A DNA stretch of 64,000 bases, taken from Brevibacterium sp. UMB1308A (GTDB lineage: Bacteria > Actinomycetota > Actinomycetes > Actinomycetales > Brevibacteriaceae). The position numbers and the translations under genes were made by a program. Below are positions 46,709-55,112 of this stretch, in pieces. Position 1 is the first letter of the stretch, and each line of letters begins with the position of its first letter. Below the pieces are notes generated by a model that ran no database searches, was not told where the DNA came from, and was given only the letters and a program-made list of their open reading frames with translations. Where the stretch lies: contig NZ_JASPDO010000001.1 of NCBI RefSeq assembly GCF_030230605.1, forward strand, positions 124,001-188,000. The letters are read 5' to 3'.

Positions 46709-48133
46709 TTACGCGACAGGTTCTGGGTCCTCTTCGGAAGCTTTCTGGAAACTAGCTGACTGAACTGCCTTCTGTTCGTAAAGGAACTCACCAGGAACCG
46801 CGTGAGGGTCTTCCCGGACCCATTTGGGGTTCGTTTCTTTCAACAGCAAAGCACTGACAACCGTGATGACACCCATGATCATGACCATGATGGTCACGCC
46901 GTGTGTGTTACCCGAAGACGCGATGAGTGAGGTCATGAGGATCGGTGTTGCGCCTGAGATCAAAATAGCTGCCAGCTGGTAGGCAAGTGAAGCGCCAGAG
47001 AACCGAACTTCAGGTTCGAACAGCTCACCCAAGTACGCTGCCAGTGGAGCGTAGACCGCGCACTGAAACACCGACGAAACGCACACTGCTACGCCGAACA
47101 GGAAAATGTTTCCGGTGTTGATCAGCATGAAGTAAATCGGGACAAACAGGAAGATTCCTGCTCCACCAACGATGACGACGGGTCGGCGGCCGATTCGGTC
47201 TGACCACAGGGCTAGTAGGGGTGTGGTCACAATACCTATGACGCACGCCAACGCTCCTGCGATCAGCATGTGGGTGCGGTCCAAGCCCAGGTAGTTTGCG
47301 CCGTAGCTAAGTACACCTGCGATGGAGATGTAGAAGATGCAGTTGGTCGAAGCGAGAAGTCCGCAACCCAGAAGGATGGTCTTCCAATGCTTCTTCACCG
47401 CGACCCACAGAGGTGCTTTGACGATTTGCGACTGAGTTTCAGACGTCTTCTTTTCAAGTTCGCGGAACTCTGGGCTGTCTTCAACTTTGTGGTGGATAAA
47501 CAACACAACAGGGAAAAGGACTGCAGTGAACCAGAACGGAATGCGCCAGCCCCATGAGATGAACTGTTCTTGTGTGAGGGCATAGGTTGCGGTGATGAAC
47601 ACGACGTTACCTAGGAATGCTCCTGCTGGAACACCGATCTGGTTAAACGAACCGGAGTATGCGCGGTTCTTAGGGCCAGCTGATTCAGTAAGAAGGAGCG
47701 CAAGCCCGCCCCACTGGCCACCTGCTGCAAGACCTTGGGCAAAGCGACAAAGGCCAAGGGCAATAGGTGCCACTAAGCCAATGCTCGCCGCGCCTGGAAG
47801 GCACCCGATGACAAACGTTGCTATGCCCATAACGATGAGAGAAACAACGACGACGGGTTTGCGACCAAGCTTGTCGCCGTAGTGACCGGCAATCACGCCA
47901 CCCAGAGGGCGGGCAATGAACCCTGCCCAGAACGTAGCGAAACTCAAAAGGGTCGCAACCAGTGGTCCTTCCGATGGGAAAAACACGTGTGGGAACACCA
48001 ACGCGGCTGCCGTGCCGTAGAGGAAAAAGTCGTACCACTCAATTGAGGACCCGACGACACCGGATGCCAAGAGCTTTCGGTGTTTCAGATGGTGGTGGGC
48101 CTGTGTGGGGTCAATTGCTGATGATGCGGTCAT
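46709..48133 (-). CDS. MHS-family (metabolite:H+ symporter) MFS transporter
   Basis: Twelve membrane spans in 474 residues with the MHS subfamily pattern: LASGVVGSSIEWYDFFLYGTAAALVFPHVFFP near 23, ARPLGGVIAGHYGDKLGRKP near 73 and the loop 8-9 ALWSDRIGRRP near 285. Members import organic acids, betaines or shikimate-like compounds with protons. It lies next to two acyl-CoA ligases and shares a palindromic operator with them, so it may bring in the acid they activate. The start is the ATG at 48131-48133 with AGGAG before it. Confidence 0.86.
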   Translation of the reverse strand: MTASSAIDPTQAHHHLKHRKLLASGVVGSSIEWYDFFLYGTAAALVFPHVFFPSEGPLVATLLSFATFWAGFIARPLGGVIAGHYGDKLGRKPVVVVSLIVMGIATFVIGCLPGAASIGLVAPIALGLCRFAQGLAAGGQWGGLALLLTESAGPKNRAYSGSFNQIGVPAGAFLGNVVFITATYALTQEQFISWGWRIPFWFTAVLFPVVLFIHHKVEDSPEFRELEKKTSETQSQIVKAPLWVAVKKHWKTILLGCGLLASTNCIFYISIAGVLSYGANYLGLDRTHMLIAGALACVIGIVTTPLLALWSDRIGRRPVVIVGGAGIFLFVPIYFMLINTGNIFLFGVAVCVSSVFQCAVYAPLAAYLGELFEPEVRFSGASLAYQLAAILISGATPILMTSLIASSGNTHGVTIMVMIMGVITVVSALLLKETNPKWVREDPHAVPGEFLYEQKAVQSASFQKASEEDPEPVA

Positions 48134-48163
48134 GAAAGCTCCTATCGCCATTGATGAAAGCTT

Positions 48164-48185
48164 GAACCGATCGTTTGATCGGTTC
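48164..48185. promoter_or_regulatory. Perfect palindrome GAACCGATC-N4-GATCGGTTC (putative operator)
   Basis: Two perfect nine-base arms with spacer GTTT, 31 bases upstream of the MHS symporter start. The inner 18 bases resemble the site at 45024-45041. It probably binds a dimeric repressor of the TetR or GntR type. Confidence 0.65.
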
Positions 48186-48488
48186 GAATAAGTGTGTCGT
48201 ACACCACTGCGTGAGTCAAGAGTTGTTCAGGTTGTGGCGTGAGGAAAATGTGTGGCTATACGCAGTGGGCCTGACGGAGGAGTGTCGAAGTGGGCTTGTG
48301 AAGGGCAAAAATAGGGCCTGGATCACGCAAATATAACCGAGAATCAAAATTCGTTATAAACTTTTTTATGCCTGCTGACCTGGGGTGATGCAGTAAAACA
48401 TGCCTAATGCGTGCCTGGGTTGTAACTGAAATGTGACATTGGGATTTCGTTCGGTTACAGTTTTCACTGTTGGATTTTGAACTGATCC
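48186..48488. other. Non-coding stretch upstream of the NlpC/P60 gene
   Basis: No convincing ORF. An AT-rich patch (about 48345-48370, TTCGTTATAAACTTTTTT) and a TTGTAAC/GGTTACAG pair (about 48419 and 48453) could be promoter elements for the downstream wall-hydrolase gene. I see no repeat family or tRNA in it. Confidence 0.4.
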
Positions 48489-48489
48489 A

Positions 48490-48527
48490 CTCACGGGTTG
48501 CTACCGCTAGTCACACAACCCAGTGAG
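48490..48527 (+). other. Leader hairpin upstream of the NlpC/P60 gene
   Basis: CTCACGGGTTG pairs with CAACCCAGTGAG (11 pairs, one bulged A). A second possible stem TACC...GGTA with GCGGCCGC inside follows up to the Shine-Dalgarno GGAGG. Wall-hydrolase genes of Actinobacteria often have riboswitch leaders, but I cannot match this one to the c-di-AMP (ydaO) consensus. Confidence 0.45.
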
Positions 48528-48574
48528 AGTACCGATGAACGTGGCGGCCGCAGGCTGGTAGATGGAGGAATCTC

Positions 48575-49399
48575 GTGGCTGGAAAGAAGATGGGGCGTCA
48601 CGCGTCTGACGCACGTGTCAAGACACCACTGACTGAACTCACTGAAGCGCTGAACGCTAACTCTGGTGCAATGGGTAAGCGCGCTGCTGTTGTTGCAGCT
48701 GCCGGTGGTCTGCTTGTGACTGCAACCCTTCCGTCAACTGCTGACGCTAAGGACGACGCAACCGTCTCCGCGGATGCACCAAAGGCTGACGAAGCTGAAA
48801 CTTTCACCGCTCAGAAGGCAACTGCAGTTGCAGAAGCTGATGTCGCTGACATTGCAACTGGTGTGGCTGCAAACGTCACCGCTAAGAAAGCTCCTGAGCC
48901 AGTTGCGGAGCCAGCTTCAGAAGATTCAGAAGCTAACGCCTCCACCTCGAACAGCCGCTCCGGAGCTCCAGCTGCATCTTCGTCCAGCTCATCATCTTCA
49001 TCCAAGAAGAGCTCCAAGTCTGAAGCTAACGAAGACGTCGCGCTGCCAAGCGGATCCAAGGCTCAGCAGGTTCTCGCAATTGCTCGTCAGTACGTCGGAA
49101 CCCCTTATGTATCCGGTGGAACCTCCCCAAGTGGTTGGGACTGCTCCGGCTACACCTCATACGTGTACGGCAAGGTGGGCGTGAAGTTGCCTCGCACCTC
49201 GGGTGCTCAGCGTGGCGCTGGAAAGACCGTGTCGCGTGCACAAGCTCAGCCTGGTGACATCATCTGGTCGCCCGGACACGTTGGTATCTACGCTGGTAAC
49301 GGCATGATGTACGACGCAGGTAACCCACGCGTTGACACCTCTTACCGCTCCATCGACTGGATGGTCCGTTCAGGAGCCAAGTTCATCCGCGTTCTGTAA
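48575..49399 (+). CDS. Secreted NlpC/P60 cell-wall hydrolase
   Basis: A 274-residue exported peptidase. The N-terminus has a long charged n-region and a hydrophobic AAVVAAAGGLLVTATL ending at ADA (near residue 52), a probable signal peptide. A Ser/Ala/Glu low-complexity linker follows (about 80-148). The C40 domain (about 158-274) has DCSGY with the catalytic Cys near 190, PGHVGIY with the His near 232 and a third polar residue later. It cleaves peptide stems of peptidoglycan, as RipA-type enzymes do. The GTG has GGAGG before it. The leader is folded, and a strong terminator follows. Confidence 0.9.
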   Translation: MAGKKMGRHASDARVKTPLTELTEALNANSGAMGKRAAVVAAAGGLLVTATLPSTADAKDDATVSADAPKADEAETFTAQKATAVAEADVADIATGVAANVTAKKAPEPVAEPASEDSEANASTSNSRSGAPAASSSSSSSSSKKSSKSEANEDVALPSGSKAQQVLAIARQYVGTPYVSGGTSPSGWDCSGYTSYVYGKVGVKLPRTSGAQRGAGKTVSRAQAQPGDIIWSPGHVGIYAGNGMMYDAGNPRVDTSYRSIDWMVRSGAKFIRVL

Positions 49400-49426
49400 G
49401 ACTCTTAAACTTAAGAACACTTAAGT

Positions 49427-49465
49427 CGAGACCCCCGCGCAAATCGGTACAGCGCGGGGGTCTCG
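49427..49465 (+). terminator. Strong terminator after the NlpC/P60 gene
   Basis: CGAGACCCCCGCGC and GCGCGGGGGTCTCG form a perfect 14-bp stem with an 11-base loop. A T-run is weak, as is usual in this group. Confidence 0.8.
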
Positions 49466-49612
49466 TGGATTCATAGGCCTGCATGGTGAACATTTGACAA
49501 ACAGTGCATAATTCTCGCTAAAACCGGCCTATGTGCGGGTGAATCAATGGATGCGCCCGGTAATCTTGACTGTATTGACATTGCTCACTGCTCACGATGT
49601 AAGGAGACCAGC

Positions 49613-49768
49613 ATGCGCAACAGCAGTGGTGAACTTATATCGTTTGCAGAACCCATACATTCGATAGGTGTGGAGTCCGTGAGTGGCTCATGTCTGTCTT
49701 TAACGAGGCGTCGCGCTTATGCGCGGCGCCTCGCGCGTTTTCCCACTCGCCTCAGGAGAAAAAAGTGA
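49613..49768 (+). CDS. Putative 51-residue basic peptide coupled to the HNH nuclease gene
   Basis: An ATG at 49613 with AAGGAG eight bases before it opens 51 codons. The first half is mildly hydrophobic and the second half is very basic (LTRRRAYARRLARF, then RLRRKK). Its TGA overlaps the nuclease GTG at 49765 (GTGA). A GC-rich hairpin followed by GTTTT lies inside the ORF. No homology is recognised. Either a real small protein or a leader peptide for an attenuator-like switch would fit. Confidence 0.45.
   Translation: MRNSSGELISFAEPIHSIGVESVSGSCLSLTRRRAYARRLARFPTRLRRKK
49705..49732 (+). terminator. Terminator-like hairpin inside the small upstream ORF
   Basis: GAGGCGTCGCGC and GCGCGGCGCCTC pair at 11 of 12 positions around TTAT, followed by GCGCGTTTTCCC. 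It lies 33 bases upstream of the HNH nuclease start, so it could stop transcription before the nuclease. Confidence 0.55.
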
Positions 49769-50283
49769 AAACACTGGTTCTAAACGCTGGCTATGAGCCC
49801 ATGTCGATCGTGACATTTAGGCGTGCGATCGCCCTGGTTTTGGCGGGCAAAGCTACAGTCTTAGCAAGCGAGGACTTGCTGATCCGTAGCGCACACTTTT
49901 CTATGGACCAGCCTTCGGTTATTTTGCTCAACCGGTACGTGCAACCACCTCGGGGGCGGACGACAGCGCTTTCCCGCAGGGGAGTATTGCGACGCGACAA
50001 GCACTTGTGTGCGTACTGCGGCGAAGGCGCAAACACTGTGGACCACGTGCTTCCTCGTAGCCGGGGCGGGCAGAACACATGGACAAACCTGGTGGCATGT
50101 TGCCGGTCATGCAACAACGTGAAAGGGAACCGCACGCCAGACGAGATGGGATGGAAGTTGCTGTTCACTCCCGTTGCCCCACAGACGGGCCACTGGTGGT
50201 TGCGTGACATCGAAAATCCTGCCAAGCGTTGGTTGCCTTTTCTTCAGATGGCACGCTCGCCCGAGGTTGCGAAATCCGCGTAG
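49765..50283 (+). CDS. HNH endonuclease-domain protein
   Basis: A 172-residue protein with an N-terminal LVLNAGYEPMSIVTFRRAIALVLAGKA domain and an HNH nuclease core: CAYCGE, VDHVLPRSRGG, WTNLVACCRSCNNVKGNR (two CxxC zinc pairs, catalytic His in DH and Asn residues). This domain pair is widespread in Actinobacteria and of uncertain role; it may be a DNA-processing or repair nuclease rather than a phage or intron enzyme. The GTG at 49765 follows AGGAG, and it overlaps the stop of the small ORF upstream. Confidence 0.85.
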   Translation: MKTLVLNAGYEPMSIVTFRRAIALVLAGKATVLASEDLLIRSAHFSMDQPSVILLNRYVQPPRGRTTALSRRGVLRRDKHLCAYCGEGANTVDHVLPRSRGGQNTWTNLVACCRSCNNVKGNRTPDEMGWKLLFTPVAPQTGHWWLRDIENPAKRWLPFLQMARSPEVAKSA

Positions 50284-50482
50284 GACTCACTTCTGAGCGC
50301 ATCGCTCGTGCGATGGAGCACATGCGATGCGGCTCGCAGTGTGAAGGCCGGTTTATCGGTGTGCAACACAAGCGCAACAGTCGCCGGTTAACCGTTGCCG
50401 TTTCGTAGCGGGCCAAATGCTGTGGCAAAAAGGGGCAGGAGTAAACTGAAAGATAAGCAGTTTCGATCTGTAAGGAGTACCC

Positions 50483-51490
50483 GTGGCAGAGGAACAGATG
50501 GCCACCGAAGTTGCCGACCCTGAAGCAATCATCGTTGGAATTGACGGTTCAAGTGCCAGCCGTAATGCGCTTATGTGGGCGATTGAAGAGGCTCGCGCGC
50601 AGAAGAAGTCCATTCGTCTTGTTGGCGCTTACACGGTGCCTAGCGTTGCGTCTGCAACGGTAGACGTGTCATATGTTCCTATCGATGACAGCGCAGTGCG
50701 CGCGGCCGTTTCGGATTCGCTCAGGGAAGCTGCGTCGCTGGTGAAGGAAGCGGGCGTCGAAGTCGAGGCGATTATCGAGATTGGTGATGCTGCCGGGGTT
50801 TTGGTTGAAGAGTCCAAGCAAGGGTCATTGGCCGTTGTTGGGTCCCGTGGCCGAGGTGGTTTCGCTGGCCGTCTTTTGGGGACTGTGTCTTCGGCCCTTC
50901 CGGCTCACAGCCACTGCCCCACAGTGGTGATTCCCGTTGGGTGGTCGAACGATTCGGAGCGTACTCCTGAGCAGACGGCCTCACGCCCAATCCGTAATGC
51001 CGGTGGTGACTCGTTTGAGGACACTATTGAAGCTGACACGGTTACCGGGCCTGACTACACGGGTCAGGTTGTTGTAGGAATCGACGCTTTGGGTGCTGAT
51101 TCTCAAGCTCTGTGGCAAGCTGCGGAACTCGCGAACCGCCGAGGCAGCTCCCTGGTGCTTCTGGGCGTTATCACCACCACGGTTGTAGGGCCTGAATGGT
51201 TGCCTTCAACGGGTGACATGAAGCGTTACGTTGATAAAGGTGCGGACAAGCTCGCGATTGCTGCGCAGGCAGTGCGTGAGAAGTACCCTGACCTGGACGT
51301 GAGCTGGTCGCTGTATGACGGGCAACCTGCAGAAGCGCTAGTGCGTGCCTCTGACACTGCGTCTGTATTGGTTATTGGCTCCCGAGGTCGTGGCGGGTTT
51401 GCGGGCCTCCTTTTGGGATCGACTTCGCAGTCTGTTTTGCCGTACTCCAAGTGCCCCACCATGGTGGTTCGCGTTAAGCGCGAATCCTGA
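50483..51490 (+). CDS. Universal stress protein with two UspA domains
   Basis: Two UspA folds in tandem (about residues 13-155 and 193-333). Each has the ATP-binding end motif: VVGSRGRGGFAGRLLGTVSSAL and VIGSRGRGGFAGLLLGSTSQSV. Double-domain USPs are common in Actinobacteria and are induced in dormancy or hypoxia. The GTG has AAGGAG. It is preceded by about 200 bases with no gene and no clear element. Confidence 0.92.
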   Translation: MAEEQMATEVADPEAIIVGIDGSSASRNALMWAIEEARAQKKSIRLVGAYTVPSVASATVDVSYVPIDDSAVRAAVSDSLREAASLVKEAGVEVEAIIEIGDAAGVLVEESKQGSLAVVGSRGRGGFAGRLLGTVSSALPAHSHCPTVVIPVGWSNDSERTPEQTASRPIRNAGGDSFEDTIEADTVTGPDYTGQVVVGIDALGADSQALWQAAELANRRGSSLVLLGVITTTVVGPEWLPSTGDMKRYVDKGADKLAIAAQAVREKYPDLDVSWSLYDGQPAEALVRASDTASVLVIGSRGRGGFAGLLLGSTSQSVLPYSKCPTMVVRVKRES

Positions 51491-51592
51491 TCAATTTTGG
51501 TGGCCGGAGCTACGGTCGCGTCTTCGGTTTAAGCCGAGTAGCTTAATGATCATTTTGTCTCTATTCGTCGCCTTTTGGCGGGGAAGGTGTTT

Positions 51593-53152
51593 GTGTTGTT
51601 CAAAAAAATGATGGCGTCGACAGCACTTGTTGCGACTGTCGTTGCTGGTGGTGTCGCTTGTTCCTCCAATGTCAACGATGAAGAACGTGGCGACCGGGGT
51701 GTCGCTACTTCTTTTGACGGGGTTCCAGCCAGCGTTAAGGACCGCTTGCAGCGTTTAGCAATTGTGAAAAACAAAGCGGGCGTTTCGATCGACGCTCAGC
51801 TGGTGGCGCTTCAAGGTGCCACGTCGCTGAACGAAATGGTTGAAGAGTTTGCGCTCGATCAACTTGGCGAAGGCGGAGCGTTCGAAGGCAAAAAAGGATT
51901 TACGCCAGTGCCTACGCCAGTGAGCAAGCAGGCTGAACTTGACACGTTCATTCGCGAACCCGACTCTAAACCCCACGGTTCGGACGATTCCACAGCGCAA
52001 GCTGGGGGTCTTACGGAGTCAAACTCCACCTCGGGACCCGAGGAAACTGGTTCCTCCTCGGAAGAGGCGCCCACCTCGGACGCAACCGCTTCGCCGGAAG
52101 CCCAAGAAACAGCGGGGGCGGATGACACCTCGGCGGCGGGGGACGCTGACATCACCCTGCGCAACGAGGTTGTCTTTGCAGGCGGCAAATATGTGGTGAG
52201 TCGCGTGGAGGCGCTGGTCAAGGGCGAAAAATCAGTCAAGCTGTTGGTTACGGATCTCGAAGCTGACAAAACGGTGCCGGCCAAAGACATGTTCACGGGT
52301 GAAACGCTGCCAAGTGACGACGACCTTGATGACCTGACTTTCGGCAAGGATGCTCTGCCGTCGTATAAGGGTCAGAAGAAGACATACGACGAGCTTTCTG
52401 ACCTGGGCAAAGAGGTCGCGGACAACGGGTCGAAAGACGTAGTGAAACTCGACGAGGACAGTGAAGAAGGCTCAGGGTTTTCTTGTGCGCTGGCCGCCTG
52501 CGTGGCTTTGACGTATGACGATGGTCCCGGCGGGAATGACCTGACTGATCGCCTGATTAAGTCGTATAAGAAGCACAATGCGCACGCCACGTTCTTTGTG
52601 ATTGGTAAGAATGTTAAGGCGTACCCCGAGGAAGTCAAGAAAATGGTTGACGCGGGGCATGAAGTGGGCAATCACTCGTACACGCACCCGATACTGAGCA
52701 AGGTTGGTGCAAAGAAGGCCGAAAAGGAGATCGCTGACACCGACAAGGCGATTGAAGATGCTGGGCTAGAGAAGCCCACGCTACTGCGGCCACCGTACGG
52801 TGCGACCAATCGCAAGGTCGATGATGTTGCAGGTGAGCATGACAAGCGAGTGATTATGTGGGATGTAGACACTCTCGACTGGAAGACCAAGTCAAAGCCA
52901 AAGACAGTCGATGCCGTTAAGCAGAGCGTGCAGCCTGGTTCGATTGTTCTTATGCACTCGATTCACCAGCCGACCGTTGATGCGACAGATGACATTTTGC
53001 AGTACCTGGAGGACCAGGGCTACTCGATGGTGACAATCTCTGAATTGTATCGGGGCGCGAAGTTTGATGTGGGTAAAGAATACTTCTGCAAGGGCTCCCA
53101 CATGGAGATGTGCTCAACTCCGGAGCACCCTTACGTTACGAAGAACTCCTAG
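51593..53152 (+). CDS. Lipoprotein polysaccharide deacetylase (NodB domain)
   Basis: An exported lipoprotein: short KK n-region, hydrophobic ASTALVATVVAGG and the lipobox Cys in GGVACSS (near residue 23). A 200-residue acidic, Ser/Thr/Glu-rich region and a DUF-like beta domain follow. The C-terminal NodB domain (about 300-460) has LTYDDGPG near 306 (Asp pair), HSYTHP near 362 (metal His), RPPYG near 400, WDVDTLDW near 424 and VLMHSIH near 448. It likely removes acetyl groups from peptidoglycan or another wall polymer. GTG 51593 or TTG 51596 fits the GGGGAAGG Shine-Dalgarno; I chose the first. Confidence 0.85.
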   Translation: MLFKKMMASTALVATVVAGGVACSSNVNDEERGDRGVATSFDGVPASVKDRLQRLAIVKNKAGVSIDAQLVALQGATSLNEMVEEFALDQLGEGGAFEGKKGFTPVPTPVSKQAELDTFIREPDSKPHGSDDSTAQAGGLTESNSTSGPEETGSSSEEAPTSDATASPEAQETAGADDTSAAGDADITLRNEVVFAGGKYVVSRVEALVKGEKSVKLLVTDLEADKTVPAKDMFTGETLPSDDDLDDLTFGKDALPSYKGQKKTYDELSDLGKEVADNGSKDVVKLDEDSEEGSGFSCALAACVALTYDDGPGGNDLTDRLIKSYKKHNAHATFFVIGKNVKAYPEEVKKMVDAGHEVGNHSYTHPILSKVGAKKAEKEIADTDKAIEDAGLEKPTLLRPPYGATNRKVDDVAGEHDKRVIMWDVDTLDWKTKSKPKTVDAVKQSVQPGSIVLMHSIHQPTVDATDDILQYLEDQGYSMVTISELYRGAKFDVGKEYFCKGSHMEMCSTPEHPYVTKNS

Positions 53153-53296
53153 GCGTTAGGTTTGCGAAGCGTCTGAAGATTTCCGAGCGCTTACGTGTGA
53201 CGCGAATTATATTGACAAGGTGCCTTTAGGGTTCATGGCGTGCTTAGTGGGCGAGTTGGTGGTAACGTTGAGCGCTCCTACAAGGAAAGGACAACA

Positions 53297-53584
53297 GTGG
53301 GAATTCTTTGGGCAATTATTTCGTGGATTATTATTGGTGGTCTGATTGGGCTTATCGCTCGCGCTATCATGCCAGGTAAGCAGGGCATGGGCTTCATGAT
53401 GACTGTGATTTTGGGTGTTGTTGGTGCCATCGTGGGTGGCTTCATCGGTGGCCTGCTCGGTGGTGATGGCGTCCAGGGAATCATGAGCAACCCGTGGAGC
53501 CTGGGAACCATCCTGTTGGCGGTTATTGGTGCGCTGATCGTGATGGTTATTTACGGTTTCTTGGCGCGTAAGGCTAACAAGTAA
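53297..53584 (+). CDS. GlsB/YeaQ/YmgE-family stress membrane protein
   Basis: A 95-residue glycine-rich protein with three membrane spans and the family core GGLIGLIARAIMPGKQGMGF, then GAIVGGFIGGLLGG. Members are small stress-induced membrane proteins of unclear mechanism. The start is the GTG at 53297 with an AAAGGA Shine-Dalgarno; earlier in-frame codons lack one. A terminator follows. Confidence 0.85.
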   Translation: MGILWAIISWIIIGGLIGLIARAIMPGKQGMGFMMTVILGVVGAIVGGFIGGLLGGDGVQGIMSNPWSLGTILLAVIGALIVMVIYGFLARKANK

Positions 53585-53606
53585 TTTCTTAGCTCACGCG
53601 CAAAGC

Positions 53607-53632
53607 GGCCCCGGCATTCAGTTGCGGGGGCC
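53607..53632 (+). terminator. Terminator after the GlsB-like gene
   Basis: GGCCCCGGCA and TGCGGGGGCC pair at nine of ten positions over a six-base loop, followed by ACTTTTGTGTTTG. Confidence 0.65.
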
Positions 53633-53720
53633 ACTTTTGTGTTTGTTTTCTGGTGCGCCCCCGGCGTTGTCCTGGGTCAGGACTTAGTTGACACTTCCAC
53701 CCTGCGGTTTTGTCCAAGAC

Positions 53721-53813
53721 AGTTGACACATCAGTCAGGACATCGTTGACACTTCCACCTCACCCCCGTACCAGTGGTGATAGTTGACACATCAGTCGCG
53801 ACATCGTTGACAC
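53721..53813. repeat. Two direct copies of a 32-bp iteron at the IS left end
   Basis: The 32-base sequence beginning AGTTGACACATCAGTC occurs at 53721-53752 and 53782-53813 with only two differences, 61 bases apart. A more diverged copy starts at 53676. These are likely transposase-binding sites. Confidence 0.75.
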
Positions 53814-53835
53814 ACGCGGCCAGCGACAATGAGCC

Positions 53836-55038
53836 ATGAGCTACAACAACCCCAACCTCGCAATCGTCAAAGCCGTGACCGAACAACACATGAGCATCAG
53901 TCAAGCAGCCCGCCACTTCAACCGCTCCCGACAATGGATCTACACCCTCCTCAAGCGCTACCACGCCGGAGGACCCGAAGCGGTACTACCACAATCCACC
54001 GCACCCCGATCCACACCCAACAAAACCACTGACACGACCATCAAAAACATCATCGCAATCCGCCGAGAACTCACCGCCAAAGGCGCAGACAACGGCCCAG
54101 AAACAATCGCCTGGGCCCTCACCCAACGCGGACTCCACGCCCCCGCCGAATCCACCATCCGCCGCATCCTGACTCAACAAGGAATGGTCACCCCACAACC
54201 AGCCAAACGACCTAAAGCATCCCTACGACGCTTCGAAGCGACCTTGCCAAACGAATGCTGGCAAGCCGATGTCACCTACATCCGACTCCGCAACGGCAAA
54301 GCCATCGACGTCCTCGACTTCATCGACGACCACTCCCGCTACCTGCTCTACCTCGTCGCCCACCCCAGGGTGTACGGACCCACCGTCGCCACCGCCATGC
54401 ACACCATCACCGATACCTACGGCCTACCCCAATCCACCCTCACCGACAACGGCCTCATATTCACCGCGCGGCTAGCAGGCGCCAAAGGAGGAAAAACCGC
54501 CTTCGAAAAATTCCTTGAACACCACAGCATCAAACAGAAAAACGGTCGAGTCGCCCACCCACAAACCCAAGGAAAAATAGAACGCTTCCACCAAACCCTC
54601 AAAAAATGGATCCGCGCACAAACCCCCGCAGAAACCATCCCTGAACTGCAACAACAACTCGACACATTCCGCCACTGGTACAACACCGAACGCCCCCACC
54701 GAGCACTAGGACGCCGCACCCCACAACAAGCCTACGAAGCCCTACCCAAAGCATCACCCCAGCCCCTCGTCACCGAAGACAACCGAGTACGCAACGACAA
54801 AGTCGACAAAGCAGGCCGCATCACACTTCGATTCGCCGGACAAATGAGATACCTCGGCATCGGCCGCGCCCACACAGGAACACGCACACTCACCGTCATC
54901 ACCGGCACTCACGCACTAACAACCAACACAGAAACCGGAGAAATCATCGCCGAACACAACATCGACACAGGCCGTCGTTACCAACCCAACCTGATCAAGA
55001 ACACCCGCCCCACCCAAACACAAACGCCACAAAGCTAG
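53836..55038 (+). CDS. IS481-family transposase
   Basis: A 400-residue DDE transposase. The N-terminal HTH (SISQAARHFNRSRQWIYTLLKRY near 17) is followed by the integrase core with the DDE triad: Asp in CWQADVTYI near 144, Asp in LTDNGLIF near 203 and Glu in GKIERFHQTLKKW near 250. An extra C-terminal beta-rich segment (about 320-375) is typical of the family. Reading frame and catalytic residues are intact, so it may be active. The ATG at 53836 lies just inside the left iterons. Confidence 0.92.
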   Translation: MSYNNPNLAIVKAVTEQHMSISQAARHFNRSRQWIYTLLKRYHAGGPEAVLPQSTAPRSTPNKTTDTTIKNIIAIRRELTAKGADNGPETIAWALTQRGLHAPAESTIRRILTQQGMVTPQPAKRPKASLRRFEATLPNECWQADVTYIRLRNGKAIDVLDFIDDHSRYLLYLVAHPRVYGPTVATAMHTITDTYGLPQSTLTDNGLIFTARLAGAKGGKTAFEKFLEHHSIKQKNGRVAHPQTQGKIERFHQTLKKWIRAQTPAETIPELQQQLDTFRHWYNTERPHRALGRRTPQQAYEALPKASPQPLVTEDNRVRNDKVDKAGRITLRFAGQMRYLGIGRAHTGTRTLTVITGTHALTTNTETGEIIAEHNIDTGRRYQPNLIKNTRPTQTQTPQS

Positions 55039-55065
55039 AACACTGCTCTAACCCTGCGGCGTAAA

Positions 55066-55112
55066 GTGTCAACCATGTCGCGACTGACAATGTCAACGAT
55101 GTCCCGACTGAT
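55066..55112. repeat. Two iterons at the IS right end
   Basis: GTGTCAACCATGTCGCGACTGAC (55066-55088) and TGTCAACGATGTCCCGACTGAT (55091-55112) are reverse-complement copies of the left-end iteron, about 25 bases apart. Confidence 0.75.

Noticed and set aside
48375..48574. ydaO (c-di-AMP) riboswitch before the NlpC/P60 gene
   Set aside because: Gene context fits, and fragments such as GGGGTGA appear, but the conserved GGGGTGAATC and TTAGCTAACC core is not present in order, so I report only a folded leader.
53676..53820. Spaced repeats resembling a short CRISPR array
   Set aside because: The repeats recur inverted on the other side of a transposase gene, there are no cas genes, and the pattern is that of IS-end iterons.
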